Below, piece after piece: positions 46,531 through 58,821 of a stretch of DNA of 64,000 nucleotides. The notes under the pieces were generated by a model. The model was given only the letters and a program-made list of their open reading frames with translations. It was not told where the DNA came from and did no database searches. Source of the stretch: Nageia nagi (lineage: Eukaryota; Pinophyta); NCBI GenBank assembly GCA_050084985.1, contig JBITNC010000002.1:36084001-36148000 (forward strand), written 5' to 3'. Position numbers and translations under genes: made by a program. How positions within the stretch are numbered: the stretch's first letter is position 1; each line of letters begins with the position of its first letter.

Positions 46531-49400
46531 CATTTCATTGGAAAAATATTTTATGAATTATAGTAGTTGTTCTACATAAAATCAAATTTTCTTAGCAAAC
46601 CTCTCCACCTAGCATGGATATTCATAACATAAAAATGTAAAAAGGGTATGATATTTACAAATTAAAAAATGAAATATATTTAAATTTACAAAAAATCTCA
46701 ATGCCATAAAAAAATGAATATGTGAATATATCGATGTTATCAACAATTTTCATATGTCTCCAAATGTAAACTGAGACAAAAAAAAAAAAAACAATCATAC
46801 CACTAGTTAAAAAATATTAGCATGAGTCAAATAAAACAAATAATACTTTTGTCATAAAATAAGTAACATCATAGGCAAAGGTGGATCTAAGCCATGTTTA
46901 AATATTGTGTAATAGTAAAAAAGAATGAAAATGTGCACACCACACCAAATAATGATGATCAAAACCATCAACACATTTGTCAAAGAATCGATAGTTCTTA
47001 CTGTACTTTGACACCTACAAATCCCAAACATAAATGAATTAAGACTTTATCTGATTTATCAATATGGTGAGAATGGTAGCATCAATAACATCTTATAACT
47101 CTCTAATACCTCATACCATGAAATTTTAAAATAGGATACAAATTACATAATGTCATGTATTAAGATCCCCTTGACATATCATTTGCAATCCAATAGCAGT
47201 GTATTGCAAGACCATGCTTTATTATTCAATAGCATACCCACTTCCCTTATCATTTATATATACACATACATCCCTATACTTTCCATAGAAGGCACACAAC
47301 CCTTGAGGAAAGCATAAGTCCTAAATTATCCATAGTCATTGATAAATGGGAAGAAGAAATAATATAAATAAAAAGAATCTTTACTCTAGTATCAAGACTT
47401 CCAATGTTCCTATTTTCCTTGATGAATACTATCAGTACCTTGTATCCACTACCTCCATGATAAATGTTTATCAAATTGCTATAAAAATTATGAAATAATT
47501 TTATATAAAAATAAGTAGTTCATCTATATACATCAAAAATATCATTTCCTAAACATTAAAATCATAATGAGAATGCACCATAATGATTGTTGCTAATCAC
47601 ATGCTTTGCAAAGTACTTGCTAAGTATGATTATTTTTCTCTTACCTAAGTATGTATAGGTAATGGAATAATATTGGATATTAATATTCTATTACTTCCCT
47701 AAATATTTAGAACATTGAGGTTGTCATGAATCATGATCCACTCATGTGTTAATTTAATGTTGTAAGAGAGAATTGCCTCTTAGCCTTCTATCTTTTTAAA
47801 TATTTTATTAAGATAGAAGGAAAAGGGTAATGATCTTGCAGATCTCACTATCTCAAATAAGAGTCACAATACTCACTAGGTCCAAGATGTGGATGATTCT
47901 TTATGGGATTTGGGGGATTTCCTACCACCCTCATCTTCTATACTAATTTCTAAGAGGTTGAAATATGGGAGTGGGAGATCATGTGGATGCCATAGTAGAA
48001 GTAAGAGTTGGGGATGACATGTTTCTAGTATTATAATGGCATTTAAACATTTAAAGAGGTGTATTCATGAAAATAGCAATTTCTAGTCAACAACTAAGTA
48101 TGCTTCTACTGTATCTCCTCCAAATTCTGCTATGCAGATTGCTAAAGGCTAATTTCTTATTTCCTTTTACATTGATTTTTTTGACACTCAAGTTCACTTT
48201 TTTATTCCATTCATTTTAGTAGGTTAAATTCAGCATAGATGTATTCATGGTGATCTCATTATTTTTTTAGTTTTTGAAAGAGTTTATGTTTTGGTGCTTT
48301 AGTGTTTGCATTCTTTGGACTTCAATAAGAATGATGTATACAAACATTATTTAATCAACAATAATAGATATCATAGTTATTTATTATATTTCATTCCATG
48401 GGTTAGGTTTCATTATATGGGTTGAAGTGAATGGGGATGTTGTTGATAGAAAAGCATTCATTTTTCTTTTATGACTACCATCTACTTGGATTCTAGATCT
48501 ATTGATGATGTTGGAGTTTATAAGTTTTTAGCCCTTGCATAAGGTAGTCACTTGAATTTTTTGTATGTGTGCTCCCAATGTATTTAGACTACATATGTCC
48601 TAAATATTATGTAAAATAAATGTTAAATACCTTGATCGATGATTGGGGTACATGTACCTAAAATATTTGGTATTCTTTCTATTATTGTCTAACTAAAGTA
48701 TTGGTCTTTATTTATGCAGATAATTATTTTTGGGTAGTAAACACTAAATAAACTCCTCTTTGCCTCTTATTTAGCATTTGCATGATGATTCTTAGATCTA
48801 TCCTTTATAATACATAAAACTATCATAGTGATGTAAAGATCATAGGTGGTAAAATGCAAGACTAAAAAATAATATGAATTTTTGTGATTTTTCACATTAA
48901 AAGTTAATATTTTTACATAAAAAGAGACTGTAAATGCCAAGTTGCCAACCTATAAAATCTTAAATGATATATCCTACTCAAAAAGAAAAAAAAAAATATA
49001 AGAGGTTATATCAAACAAAGTAGTAAAAACACTTATAATTTTGAGAGAAGATTGCATCTACAGCTCTGACAAAAGGAATTACTTTAAATCCTATGATATG
49101 AAGCCCTTTAGTGTTAGAAAACTTAAGTCTCAGAGAGTCAAAGTCTTATACCATCAAAGGTTTGAAGCCCTCTACTTCTATAATTTATTCCCATTGTCAT
49201 AGAATCAAACCATTGAATCCCCATATTAGTGATAATTTGAATAGGCTATAATTTTTTAATATAATACCACATCATGCATGACTACTATAATACAAGGAAA
49301 TAACATTGGGGTGGGCATCATTTTCAAAAAATAATTATCCGATGCAATTTGCATCATTTGGCATCATTTTACATAAACTTTTTGTTTATATTTTTTCTAT

Positions 49401-49560
49401 AGATCTGATGCTAAATCTAACTCTAAATTCAACTCTAAATCTTACTCTAAATCCAACTCTAAATTTGACTCTAATTTATACTATAATTTGATTCTAATTC
49501 ATACTCTAAATTTGAATCTAAATATGATGCTAAATTTACATTAGAATTAGCATCAAAAAT
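49401..49560 (+). repeat. Subterminal repeat array of copy A, left
   Basis: About ten units of 10-12 bp related to aactctaaatct. The matching array in copy B is at 61180-61340. Confidence 0.85.
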
Positions 49561-49679
49561 GTAAATAAATGAAAAAAAAACACGGATCATGCACATGGAT
49601 TTGCATTGATTTATTCTTGATCTTTGATCATATAATTTGATTGATTATCTTTATTGAATGGTGGGAAACCACCTTTTAT

Positions 49680-50669
49680 TGCAAAACATGAAAGCGTAGA
49701 GAAGGCACATGAATTTTTTCACAAGGTGCATGATGCAAACACAGTTTCATATACTACAATGATTTTAGGATATGCACAAAATAGGTTTTCTGAAAAAGCT
49801 TAAGAGATTGATAAGTAGATACAATTATCATATGTAAATTAGCCAAACTATGTAACCTTTACGAGCATTCTTCCAATATGTGCCATCATGGGAGCTCTAG
49901 AAGAAGGTATGGAAATCCAAATGCAACAAATAACAACAATAGTCCAACCAAATCTATTCACCTTTCCCATCATCCTCAAATTATACACCAACTTGATAGA
50001 TTTGCAAAAGGATTTATACATACATCAAAGACTCTTTAAAAGTGGATTTCTATCACATGTTGTAGTTATGATAGATCTAGTAGATATGTATGTAAAATGT
50101 GGAAGTGTAGAGAAGTCACACGAATTGTTTGACAAAATGCATGATGTAAGCATAATTTCATGGAATACAATGATATCAAGATATGTACAAAATCAATACA
50201 TTGAAAAATCCCATGAATTATTTGATAAAATGCCTCATCAAAATGCAGTCTTATGGAATGCAATGATCATAGGATATGAACAAAATGGATTTTTTGAGAA
50301 GGCCTTGGAGAATTTTAAAGAAATGTAATTGTCATAAGTAAAGTCAAACTCTACAAAATTTGCAAGCATTCTTATAGCATGTGTCATCATGTGAGTTATA
50401 GAAGAATGTATGGCCATCCATCACATAGTACTTTAAAATGGTTTTTCATCGACTATTATGGTTATGAATGTCCTTATAGACATGTATACAAAATGTGGAA
50501 GAATACACAAGGCCCAAAAATTATTTAACAAAATGCATGATGTAGACATAATTTCATGGAATGTAATGATTGGAGGATATGCAATTCATGGCTATAACAA
50601 GGATACACTTAAACTCTTTGATATTATGAAGCACTTGGGAACCAATCCTAAAAACAAACCCAAAAAGTA
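49680..50669 (+). pseudogene. PPR protein fragment in copy A
   Basis: A PLS-type pentatricopeptide region. From 49690: ESVEKAHEFFHKVHDAN, then a stop and NYVTFTSILPICAIMGALEEG. ORF 49888-50328 reads LVDMYVKCGSVEKSHELFDKM, SIISWNTMISRYVQN and QNAVLWNAMIIGYEQNGFFEKALENFKEM, each a typical PPR helix pair. ORF 50458-50670 gives NVLIDMYTKCGRIHKAQKLF, DIISWNVMIGGYAIHGYNKD. About six motifs are seen. PPR proteins bind organelle RNA. This fragment lacks a start with targeting peptide and a full C-terminal E domain, and has stops, so I take it as captured and decayed. Confidence 0.85.
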
Positions 50670-51230
50670 ATTTTGTTTTTTGAATGAAAAGACTTTATAT
50701 TAGAAAGGATTCTTTTTTTCAAGGAGTGGGTGGGATTAGTACACCCCAGAAGTCACACTAACTATAGCAGTTAGAAATCAAAGTTCTCAAAAAGCCCCAA
50801 ACATAGCAAAAAAAGAAAACCATAGTCCAAAAACTCCTTATGGAGTAATACAACCATCAAGCATCAATCTAATTAGTTTTAGGCTCATCAAGAGGATGAA
50901 ACTTATCCATATGACACAAATAAGCCCAACGATGGTGAGCACTATCACCTTCATTCCAACCATCATTATCCACATCTAGATAAGTGGTAGCTAGGACATG
51001 TGCTAAGTGAGCAAGAGCAAGACCCGATGCCAACATAGCTCCCTAACTGCAGTGTGGTTATAAGAAAGAGTTACTATCCTATCCTACCACCAAGGGAGAA
51101 ATACTTAGTTGCGCATCCCATCTAGACTGAGCCAGGAGGAAGAAGGAACATCAATATGAGGCCTCTTAGGGTTTGGAGGCAATTGGTACCAATGAAGCAC
51201 AGGCGATGAAGAAGTTGGAGGAGGTTGGGA
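50670..51230 (-). mobile_element. Retroposed insert (LINE 3' end or processed pseudogene) in copy A
   Basis: A 561-bp insert absent from copy B at the corresponding place. It is flanked by a perfect 10-bp duplication, ccaaaaagta (50660-50669, 51231-51240). On the minus strand it ends ATAAAGTCTTTTCATTC then a short A-rich tail, as a polyadenylated transcript would. It is less AT-rich than its surroundings. A possible frame reads GLALAHLAHVLATTYLD and HHRWAYLCHMDKFH before a stop, of no family I recognise. The long TSD and A-rich tail are features of target-primed reverse transcription. Confidence 0.75.
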
Positions 51231-51354
51231 CCAAAAAGTAGATTTCAATTTTTGGTTTCTAATTTTTTTCAAAAAAATCTAAACTTTGATGCTATAATCA
51301 ATGTAAAATGATGCCAAATATTACATGAATTATGCAATTTCAAATCTATTTCTA

Positions 51355-51560
51355 TAATACAAAAATGACTCTATTTTTGATGCAAAATGACTCTATTTTT
51401 GACACAAAATCACTCTATTTCCAATGCAAAAATGACTATTTTTAATACAAATGACTCTATTTCCAATGCAAAATGACTCTATTTTTAATGCAAAATGACT
51501 CTATTTTTAATGCAAAATGACTCTATTTTTAATGCAAAATGAGTCTATTTTTTATGTTAT
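51355..51560 (+). repeat. Subterminal repeat array of copy A, right
   Basis: About nine units of some 22 bp, aatgactctatttttaatgca and variants. Similar units in reverse complement occur in copy B at 59930-60190. Confidence 0.9.
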
Positions 51561-51711
51561 ATAAGACTCTAGAAGCGACACAAATATTAATGCTATATTC
51601 GATGTATCATTTAGCATCGATGATAGCATCATCCCATGAGCAAAAAAAAAAAAATAAATAAATTGAGAAATGATGCCCATCTTGATGATATTTCCTTGTA
51701 TTATAGTAGTT

Positions 51712-51870
51712 CACATCGCATTGCACATTGACATTGTAATTTACATGCAAACCATAGTGTGATAGGAGTAGGTGGAAATTAAATGCACTCAATAACTCTA
51801 GTCTTCAAGGATCCAAGTAAGCCTTATCCAATTGTTCTTGAAATTTGAATGCTCGATTCTTATATAAGAT
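51712..51870. other. Short spacer between CACTA-like copy A and copia 2
   Basis: Nothing recognised. The left end of the copia 2 LTR should lie here but is lost. Confidence 0.5.
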
Positions 51871-51985
51871 ATAGTGTAGACAAGTACATTATCATTTCAC
51901 TTAAATATTAATTCATAGTGGAAACCATTAGTATTAGTGAATTTTAAGAGTTATTAAACCTAAGTAATGCATTATATAATTCCAA
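51871..51985 (-). repeat. Truncated 3' LTR of copia 2
   Basis: Matches the end of the right LTR from gagtgtag-acaagt-acattatc to aatgcattata-attccaa. A polypurine tract complement (tcccccttaag) follows. Confidence 0.8.
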
Positions 51986-52899
51986 ATCCCCCTTAAGCAA
52001 ATATGGACTTAGTGCAAATAAGAGAGAAAAAAAGATTAAGAGAGTTATCCTCCAAATTATATCCAATATGAGAACTTTATACTCTTGTGAAGTAAGCAAG
52101 ATAATTATTTGAAATCACTCTTTGCCATTATACAAGGTCATACATCATTACCATAATTGGGTTACAATTACATTCATATCACATTAAATAGTATGATATT
52201 CAGTGAGTACCATAAGTAAGTAATTGTACATATGAGACTTCTAACCTACATAATGCATTAAACACCCAAAATCCCATTAATGCAATATTATCAAGCAACA
52301 AGGATAGAGAAAAGAAATAAAGTTCCTACAAAAATATAATCAATGATGACATTTTAATATCATGAAGTAAACCTATCATATCTATAGTTTGAACATACTT
52401 TGATTATCAAAGTTACAAAATTAAAAGCAATAACAAAATGGGACATATGAGTCTCCTCACATAAGTAGATAACTTGAATATGATGCCAAAAGGACACATA
52501 CATTTCTTTACAAAATAGGAATAAATAATCCTATACATAATATGGCATTATAAGGCATATGAAGTACAACCTCCATAAACCTAATTATAACATGTGTTGA
52601 TATCATTACAAAAAAGCAAAAAATGATATGACTCCTCACATAATATAACTGATATTTCACCTAATTCTCACACATGATAACAAATGCAATTGGCCAATAT
52701 CTCAAAAAGACAGTCCTCCTAAAGCAAACTACAAGGTTACAACAAAATCAACACTATACAAATATAATCCTCCTAGAGGTCCTAAGGGTGAAGTTGTCAT
52801 CACAAAAATGAATTCAATACAAGAATTCAATCAACTCCCCTTGAGGCAACTTCACCAAATAATAGCATCCTAAGCTTACATAACTGAGCTTCAAGAAGG
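51986..52899 (-). other. Copia 2 3' noncoding region
   Basis: It begins with the PPT complement and resembles the copia 1 3' region. A second phrase like an LTR end plus PPT (taatgcattaaacacccaaaatcccattaatgc) near 52255-52290 suggests a small duplication. Confidence 0.6.
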
Positions 52900-53470
52900 G
52901 GCTTAGTGAAAAATTAGCAGAGTTCAAGGTTAAAGGTAATACTTAGGTGTATGATGCCATCAAGAACTTCTCCTTGATAAAATGGGCTTGATTTTCACAT
53001 GTTTTATTCTTTATGGAAATAGATTCTTAGCCAAAGAAATAGTGACTATTATCTAAAGAAATTAGAGATGGGCCAATTTGCTCATACCTAATTTCTTTCA
53101 GAAGATGCCTAAGCTAAATAGCTTTTTGGGCTGCAATAGATATGGTTTGATATTTGAATTCTTTTATGGAAAGAGAAATAGTAGGTTACTTCTTGGAAGC
53201 CCAAGAGATAGCACCTAAACCAATGCTAAACACATACGTAGAGGTTTATTTCCTATCATCTCTATCTCCCCCATTGTTAGAATCTAATAACCTTAAGAGA
53301 ACAAAAGAGGGAAACTTAGAATACTTGAGAGCAAGATCCTTCATCCCTACAACATACCTCAAGATTTTCTTAATAGCATTGAGGTGCTTAACATATAGTT
53401 TCTGCATGAATCATGCCATCAGATTCACTACAAAGGTAATATCTGGCTTAAAAATAGTCAAATATAGAAA
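52900..53470 (-). pseudogene. Copia 2 RNase H
   Basis: The minus-strand sequence matches copia 1 RNase H (for example the IS-W-x-SKKQ region near 53190 and the ANW-x-KPL-like end near 52900), with shifts. The RT frame runs into it at 53411. Confidence 0.8.
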
Positions 53471-54300
53471 ACTACTAATTAATTTCCTATAAGCTGTAGC
53501 ATCTACCAAATGAGAGTTGGAGCTTAGAGATATAGTGATTCCAAGAGAGACTGGGATCGTAGCATGTCTACACTTCTCCATTCCAAACTTCTGCAAGATG
53601 TATAATATATACCTAGATTGACTAAGATAAGTGCACTCCTTGTATTGGTATACTTGCATTCCAAGGTAGTAGTGCAAGAGACCAAGATCAATCATTTCAA
53701 ACATTACCTTGAGTTTGGATATGCACTCTTGAATGATTTTATCATTATTTCTAGTAATCAAAAGATCATCCATATAAAGGAGAATGAATACTATGTCTTT
53801 TCCTTGGTTGAGCACACATAAATCAGAGTCAAAAAAGCAATTGGAGAATCCAATATCTGTAAAGTATCCTAAAATATTCTTGTACTAGGCTCTAGGTGCT
53901 TACTTAATTCCATACAATGACTTCTTTAGCTTGCACACAAATGACTATTTTCCTTCCACAAAAACCCTTCTGGTTGATTCATGTAGATTTTCACATCTAA
54001 TTCACCATTGAGAAATGCACTCTTGACATCAAGTTGAAAAACTTTCCATCCTTGAGCTATTAAAAAAAAAGGATTATCTTGACAATGGGCATCTTTGCCA
54101 TGGGAGAAAAGGTTTCCTCATAATCTACATTGTATTTCTAAGCAAAACCTTTGGCTACTAACCTTGCCTTGTATTTCTCAATATCCTCAACTAAATTGAA
54201 CTTGATCTTGTAGATCCACTTATTTTCAATTATATTCTTCTCATTGGGATAAGGAATCAAGTCCCAAGTTTTATTTTTTATAAGCGCCTCATATTCCACT
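53411..54300 (-). pseudogene. Copia 2 reverse transcriptase
   Basis: 53411-53815 (134 codons) reads IVFILLYMDDLLITRNND, MIDLGLLHYYLGMQV, YLSQSRYILYIL and YRKLISSFLYLT. The catalytic box is YMDD rather than the usual YVDD of plant copia, a conservative change. Upstream palm parts are frameshifted. Confidence 0.9.
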
Positions 54301-54599
54301 TTCATGGCTTCCATCCAACATTCATGCTTTTAAGCTTCTTTTAAAGATGAGGGCTCATTCTTGCTATCAATTTTGGACAATAAGGATTTGTTCAAGGTCA
54401 TGCTCCTTGTTATCCTTTGGGTTGGAGAATTTTATTCCTAAGGTGACTTAACTACATCAATATCCAACTAGTTAGGTGTAAATAAATGAGTCATCTAGAT
54501 CATTAGCATCCTCATTAGAAGTAGATTCCTCAAGAAGTTCATTGAACTTAACATCCCTTGATACAAATACTCCTTTTAAGGATGGATAGTAGATCGTAT

Positions 54600-55290
54600 A
54601 GCCTCTCTATTGACTATCATAACCCACAAAAATGCATTTTTCAACCCCTTTATCTAACATTTTCCTTTTCTCAAAAATAATGTAGGAGAATGATTCACAA
54701 CCAAACACCCTAAGGTGAGAAATGTTAGGTTTTATTCCTAACCATGCCTCAAAAGGAGTTTTACCTTGACCAAATTTTGTAGAACATTTATTTAAAGTGT
54801 AAATAACAGTGCTCATAGCTTCATCTCATAAGAAACTAGGAAGATTACCCAACATGCATCTAGCCAACTCCATAATTATCCTATTTTTCCTTTCAGCAAC
54901 ACCATTTTGCTAAGGAGTGTATAGAATCATAAACTGCCTCTTGATTCCATACTTAGCGCAATAGATATTAAACTCATTGTTGTTATATTCTTCCCCATTT
55001 TCTAATCTCAACATCTAGATTTTAAGGTTAGTATAATTTTCAACTAAGGCTTTAAAATTCTTAAAAATTTCAAATTTTTGATCCTTATGCTCTAGTAGAT
55101 AGCCAAAAGTCATCCTATTGAATTCATCAATGAAGGTCAAGACATAAGATGCTCCCCCAATTGACTTAGTCTGAAATGGCCCCATCAAATCTAAATGTAC
55201 AAGTTGAAGTGGTTGAGATGATCTTGTTACCTTATCTTTTTCAAACCTTTTCTTATTCATATTTCCTAGAATGCACTTCTCACACAAACT
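54600..55290 (-). pseudogene. Copia 2 integrase
   Basis: 55015-55287 reads CEKCILGNMNKKRF, LVHLDLMGPFQTKS with the first catalytic Asp in H-x-D, and SYVLTFIDEFNRMTFGYLL. 54607-54816 reads YTLNKCSTKFGQGKTPFEAW, FGCESFSYIIFEKRKMLDK and KCIFVGYD. Confidence 0.9.
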
Positions 55291-55499
55291 AATTAAAGGT
55301 GAAATTGAAAGAAAATATTTTATGAGTTCTTAGTCTTTCATGACTTGAATACTCTTGTGGTTAAGGTTCCCTAAATGTTGGTGCCAAAGATTGCCTCTAG
55401 AATACACATTTGTAGCAAGACACATCTTTGTTGGAGCTTCATTCACAATGTAGAGATCATCTTTCACTAACCCTTTGAATAGCATGGCAAGTCCCTTCT

Positions 55500-55770
55500 T
55501 AATGCACTAGGATTGAAAGTCAAACTAAAATGAGCACCCTTTTCTTGCAACTTGAATCATGAAGAGAAGGTTCATCCTTAGCTTAGAAATGTAGAGCACA
55601 TTTTCAAGAACCTTCCTATGAATCAACACACTTCCAATTTCTTGGACTTCAAGGATATAATTATCATCTATTACAACTACATATTTTTTATACTTATGAA
55701 AATTTCCATTGCCCTTGTGCAACCAAAGTCAACAATCCAATCAGTAAAAAAAGAGCCAAACATGGAGTAG
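55500..55770 (-). pseudogene. Copia 2 protease
   Basis: 55525-55722 keeps IDDNYILEVQEIGSV, VLENVLYISKLRMNLL. The D-S-G site is disturbed near 55735-55750 by a frameshift. Confidence 0.8.
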
Positions 55771-55819
55771 AGTGTAGTAGTAAATCTAGCTTTTATATTT
55801 TTCTTCCCTTTGACGTTCT

Positions 55820-56735
55820 TTACATTTCCATTGCCCTTGTTCTTTTCTTTTTTTCTTTTTTATTTTTATAGAAATCAAATTCTTTATTACCATGGATGCC
55901 ATAAAAGTTACAATTTCCATCAAACTTTGCCTTGGGATTTGGTTTGCTTACCTTGCCTTTTCCATCTTTTTTCTTGAAGTAGTAGTTGTTGGTATTGTTG
56001 TTGTGGTTGCTTTCATTATCATTGTTTTCCTTTTTCTCAAATATTTTGGAGGAAGAAGGATAAAATTTCTTATGATGATTGAACTTCTTCTTGAAAGGAG
56101 TTTTGGTTGTTTCTAGAGTAACATTATTATCTTTTGAAGAAGAGATTAATATCATTTTGTTAAGAGTTTCCTCATGCTTTAGAAGGAGCCTAGAAAGGTT
56201 CTCAAGGGAGAAGACTTCTTCTCCATCATCAAGCCTAGTCTCAATTACCATCATAAAGTTAACAAAATATGAAGAAAGGCTTTGAAGAATAATGAATACC
56301 ATAAACTCATCATTGATCCAATTGTAACCACAAGCAATAAGTTAGGTCCTAAGATCAATGATTTTGTTCAAGTAGATGGCAACATTTTCATCTTCCCCTT
56401 GATGAGATTGAAACAACTTTTGGAGAATAGCGAACCTTTTAGAAAACTTATATCCAAGGTAAATTTTGCTTGAGCTTATCCTAAGCTTCCTTTGTTGAGG
56501 TTGATGATGAAATCATAAGGAGCATAACATCTGGAATTGCATGGAAAATCATGGAGGTTGCCAATTCACTCTGCATTTTATATGCCTCAAGTGCCTTCTC
56601 ATCTATACAAGCAACAAGGTTATCATTAATAGTTTGACAAAGCTTCTTTGACTGTAATTTAGCTCTCATTCGAGGTTCCCAAATACCAAAGTTGAAACCA
56701 TCAAGAATGTGCTTGGGTAAGAAGGTGTCTCCCAT
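55820..56735 (-). pseudogene. Copia 2 gag
   Basis: The start at 56735 reads MGDTFLPKHILDGFNFGIWE. 55820-56302 continues VFIILQSLSSYFVNF, EVFSLENLSRLLLKHEE and a knuckle NCNFYGIHGNKEFDFYKNK in which Cys residues are changed to Phe. It is followed by a Lys-rich tail. Confidence 0.88.
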
Positions 56736-58764
56736 TTGCTACACAAGAATGTGAAAAAATAAGCATGTGTTCTAAAACAACATTACATGTTATTTTTTAT
56801 TCATCCATACATGTTTTAGATTTATTCAAGTAAATCAATTATACATGATAAGTTTATTAAAAGGACATGCTTAGCAAAGTTCACATGTGCAAATGTTTAC
56901 AATAAAAACTCATAATACATCCCATGTACCCAACACTTTTGTCATAACTAAGAATTGTAAATGATATTATTGAGGCTTGTTTTCTTATCTAAAATTAGGC
57001 CTTCACCTATATTTTTGCAAGGTGGAGCCTAGGTACTACCAATCCTCAACTAGATTGCCTTAGGTAGTAATATACTCTCATAAAGAAGAGTACCTACTAT
57101 TTTCCAAGGTATTATGTATATTGGATTGGCCAAATTATTAATCTTGATTAGGTTTCAAGTGTCCTCCTAGGTTATCAAGATAATCTTTGAATGGACATGC
57201 GGACATGTGGTATCACTACACACATGTCTATCATCCAGACTAACATAGGACTTAGGGGCAATTGAGAAGTATAGACTTTTCACCATTTGGATCTTTGAAC
57301 TAAGGGCTCTAGTCTATCTATCCTCACCTCATGGCTCCCCAAACAAGTCATGTTGTGGAATGTACATGCAGATGTGTTCATTTTAAGGGGTTGCACATTT
57401 CAATGTTTGCAATTTTTGCATAAGTAAATAAAGAAAAATGTGTGAAATATGAAGTAAAGTGCATAAATGAAACATCATCCATTCATAACATGGAACCTAA
57501 GAGTCCAATGGGTTTTGTTTACTAACCCCTAAAGGACATTTTTACATAGTCCAAACTTTGCACAAGCCCATCTTTACCTAAGTAAATATTTTGCCATTTA
57601 AACGAATTCAATGCTTTAGTCAAAGGTAATTAATGCCTAAAATTTTGTGTAAGATCATAAATGTGAGTCATAATATCCTTTGAACCAAAAAAAAGTAAAT
57701 GATGAGATATTAAAAAAATAATGGAGGGAGTACAATAAGCTCATTAAAAAAACTTATGGACATCCCAAAAAAAATGTAAAAGAATGCTATTAAAATTTAG
57801 AGCATTTAAACTTTTGCTTGCAAGGAAGGAGAAAAGGTCATCAAGAAATTAAATGGAGTCAGTAGAAGGGAAGTAATAAAAAACAAAAAATGTAGATATG
57901 AGAGGGGACCACATAGAGACAAGTTAGAGAAACAAAAAAAAGGAGTTGGCAGGTGGTAGTAAGAAGGGCTATGAGTGAATAGGAACTAGAGCTACATGCA
58001 AGTAGAAGAGATACCAGAAAGAGATGCATAGCCATAAAGGATGGTAGACAGTAATCAACCAAACACCTACAATGATAGGGTTTAGGGAGCCCATATGGGG
58101 CCCGTAATGTGAACCTAAGGTAGGAGATATGCATAGATAGAGGAGGGTGGATCTAGGAAAAAAAATTGCAAGGAGCCATGCATAGGAATAGACAAGAATT
58201 GCATGTAGGAGAGATAGTGGAGGCACATGGAAGAGACATGCAAGGAGAGAAAGAAGAGGCATGCAAAGGGTGATGTGCGAGGTGATATGGAGGCTAGGTC
58301 ATAGAAGGAATGAGGTAAGGAGTGAGTTGCAATGGCCATTTTTGTTTATAGACATGCAAGGAGATAATGGTTGTAAGGGCCTTCCCCCTTCCAGAATGAG
58401 ATCTAAATGTAGTCTTGCAAGAGAGCTAAATGCAGTAGGGCCTGAGATGAAACACACATATGAAGACCCCAAAAAAAAGGACCTATGTTAAGATGAGGGG
58501 ATGAGGGAGGTTGGAGAGATGAAGTCTCCTTTCACAAAAAATGCCAAGTTAGGCCGACATAGGAGGACAATTTTCCCTTCTGTAAATTTACTTTGCTCAA
58601 AATAAGTCACCCCTCAAAAAGTGATTACAGATAATAAAGTTCTACAAATTTTTATATATTAAAAAATACTTTCTTGTATATAATCCTATTTTGCAAAAGA
58701 AACAACTTCTTCCCTTTTTTATTTAAATAAAACTTTCTATATTTGTTTCTAAGGAACTTTAGAA

Positions 58765-58821
<57 letters not shown>

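Larger units (their letters stand above)
44651..49279. other. AT-rich DNA without recognisable genes
   Basis: It may include the eroded Tat 3' end; a purine stretch aaaggtggaggaa at about 44746 could be its polypurine tract. Nothing after it matches the 5' LTR region by eye. An ~86-bp imperfect duplication lies near 46361-46530. A short open block of about 44 codons at 47880-48015 (DVDDSLWDLGDFLPP) looks coding-like but is unassigned. Confidence 0.45.
49280..51711 (+). mobile_element. CACTA-like non-autonomous transposon carrying PPR sequence (copy A)
   Basis: Terminal inverted repeats: left (G)ACTACTATAATACAAGG at 49280, right the complement ending at 51711. Similarity extends inward for about 40 bp to a GGGCATCA core. 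The first base is changed at both ends relative to the CACTA seen in copy B. Direct repeats occupy both subterminal regions, as in En/Spm elements. The interior is PPR coding sequence plus a later retroposed insert (50670-51230). No transposase is visible. Putative 3-bp flanks (cat, cac) match at two of three positions. Copy B at 59793-61454 has the same structure in reverse orientation. Confidence 0.75.

Noticed and set aside
49888-50670. Functional organelle PPR gene
   Set aside because: It has in-frame stops between motifs, no targeting peptide or complete C-terminal domain, and lies between the terminal inverted repeats of a transposon.
57859-58491. Overlapping open frames in the copia 2 leader resembling membrane proteins
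   Set aside because: They come from a purine/pyrimidine-skewed, low-complexity leader, overlap each other in several frames and have no domain.
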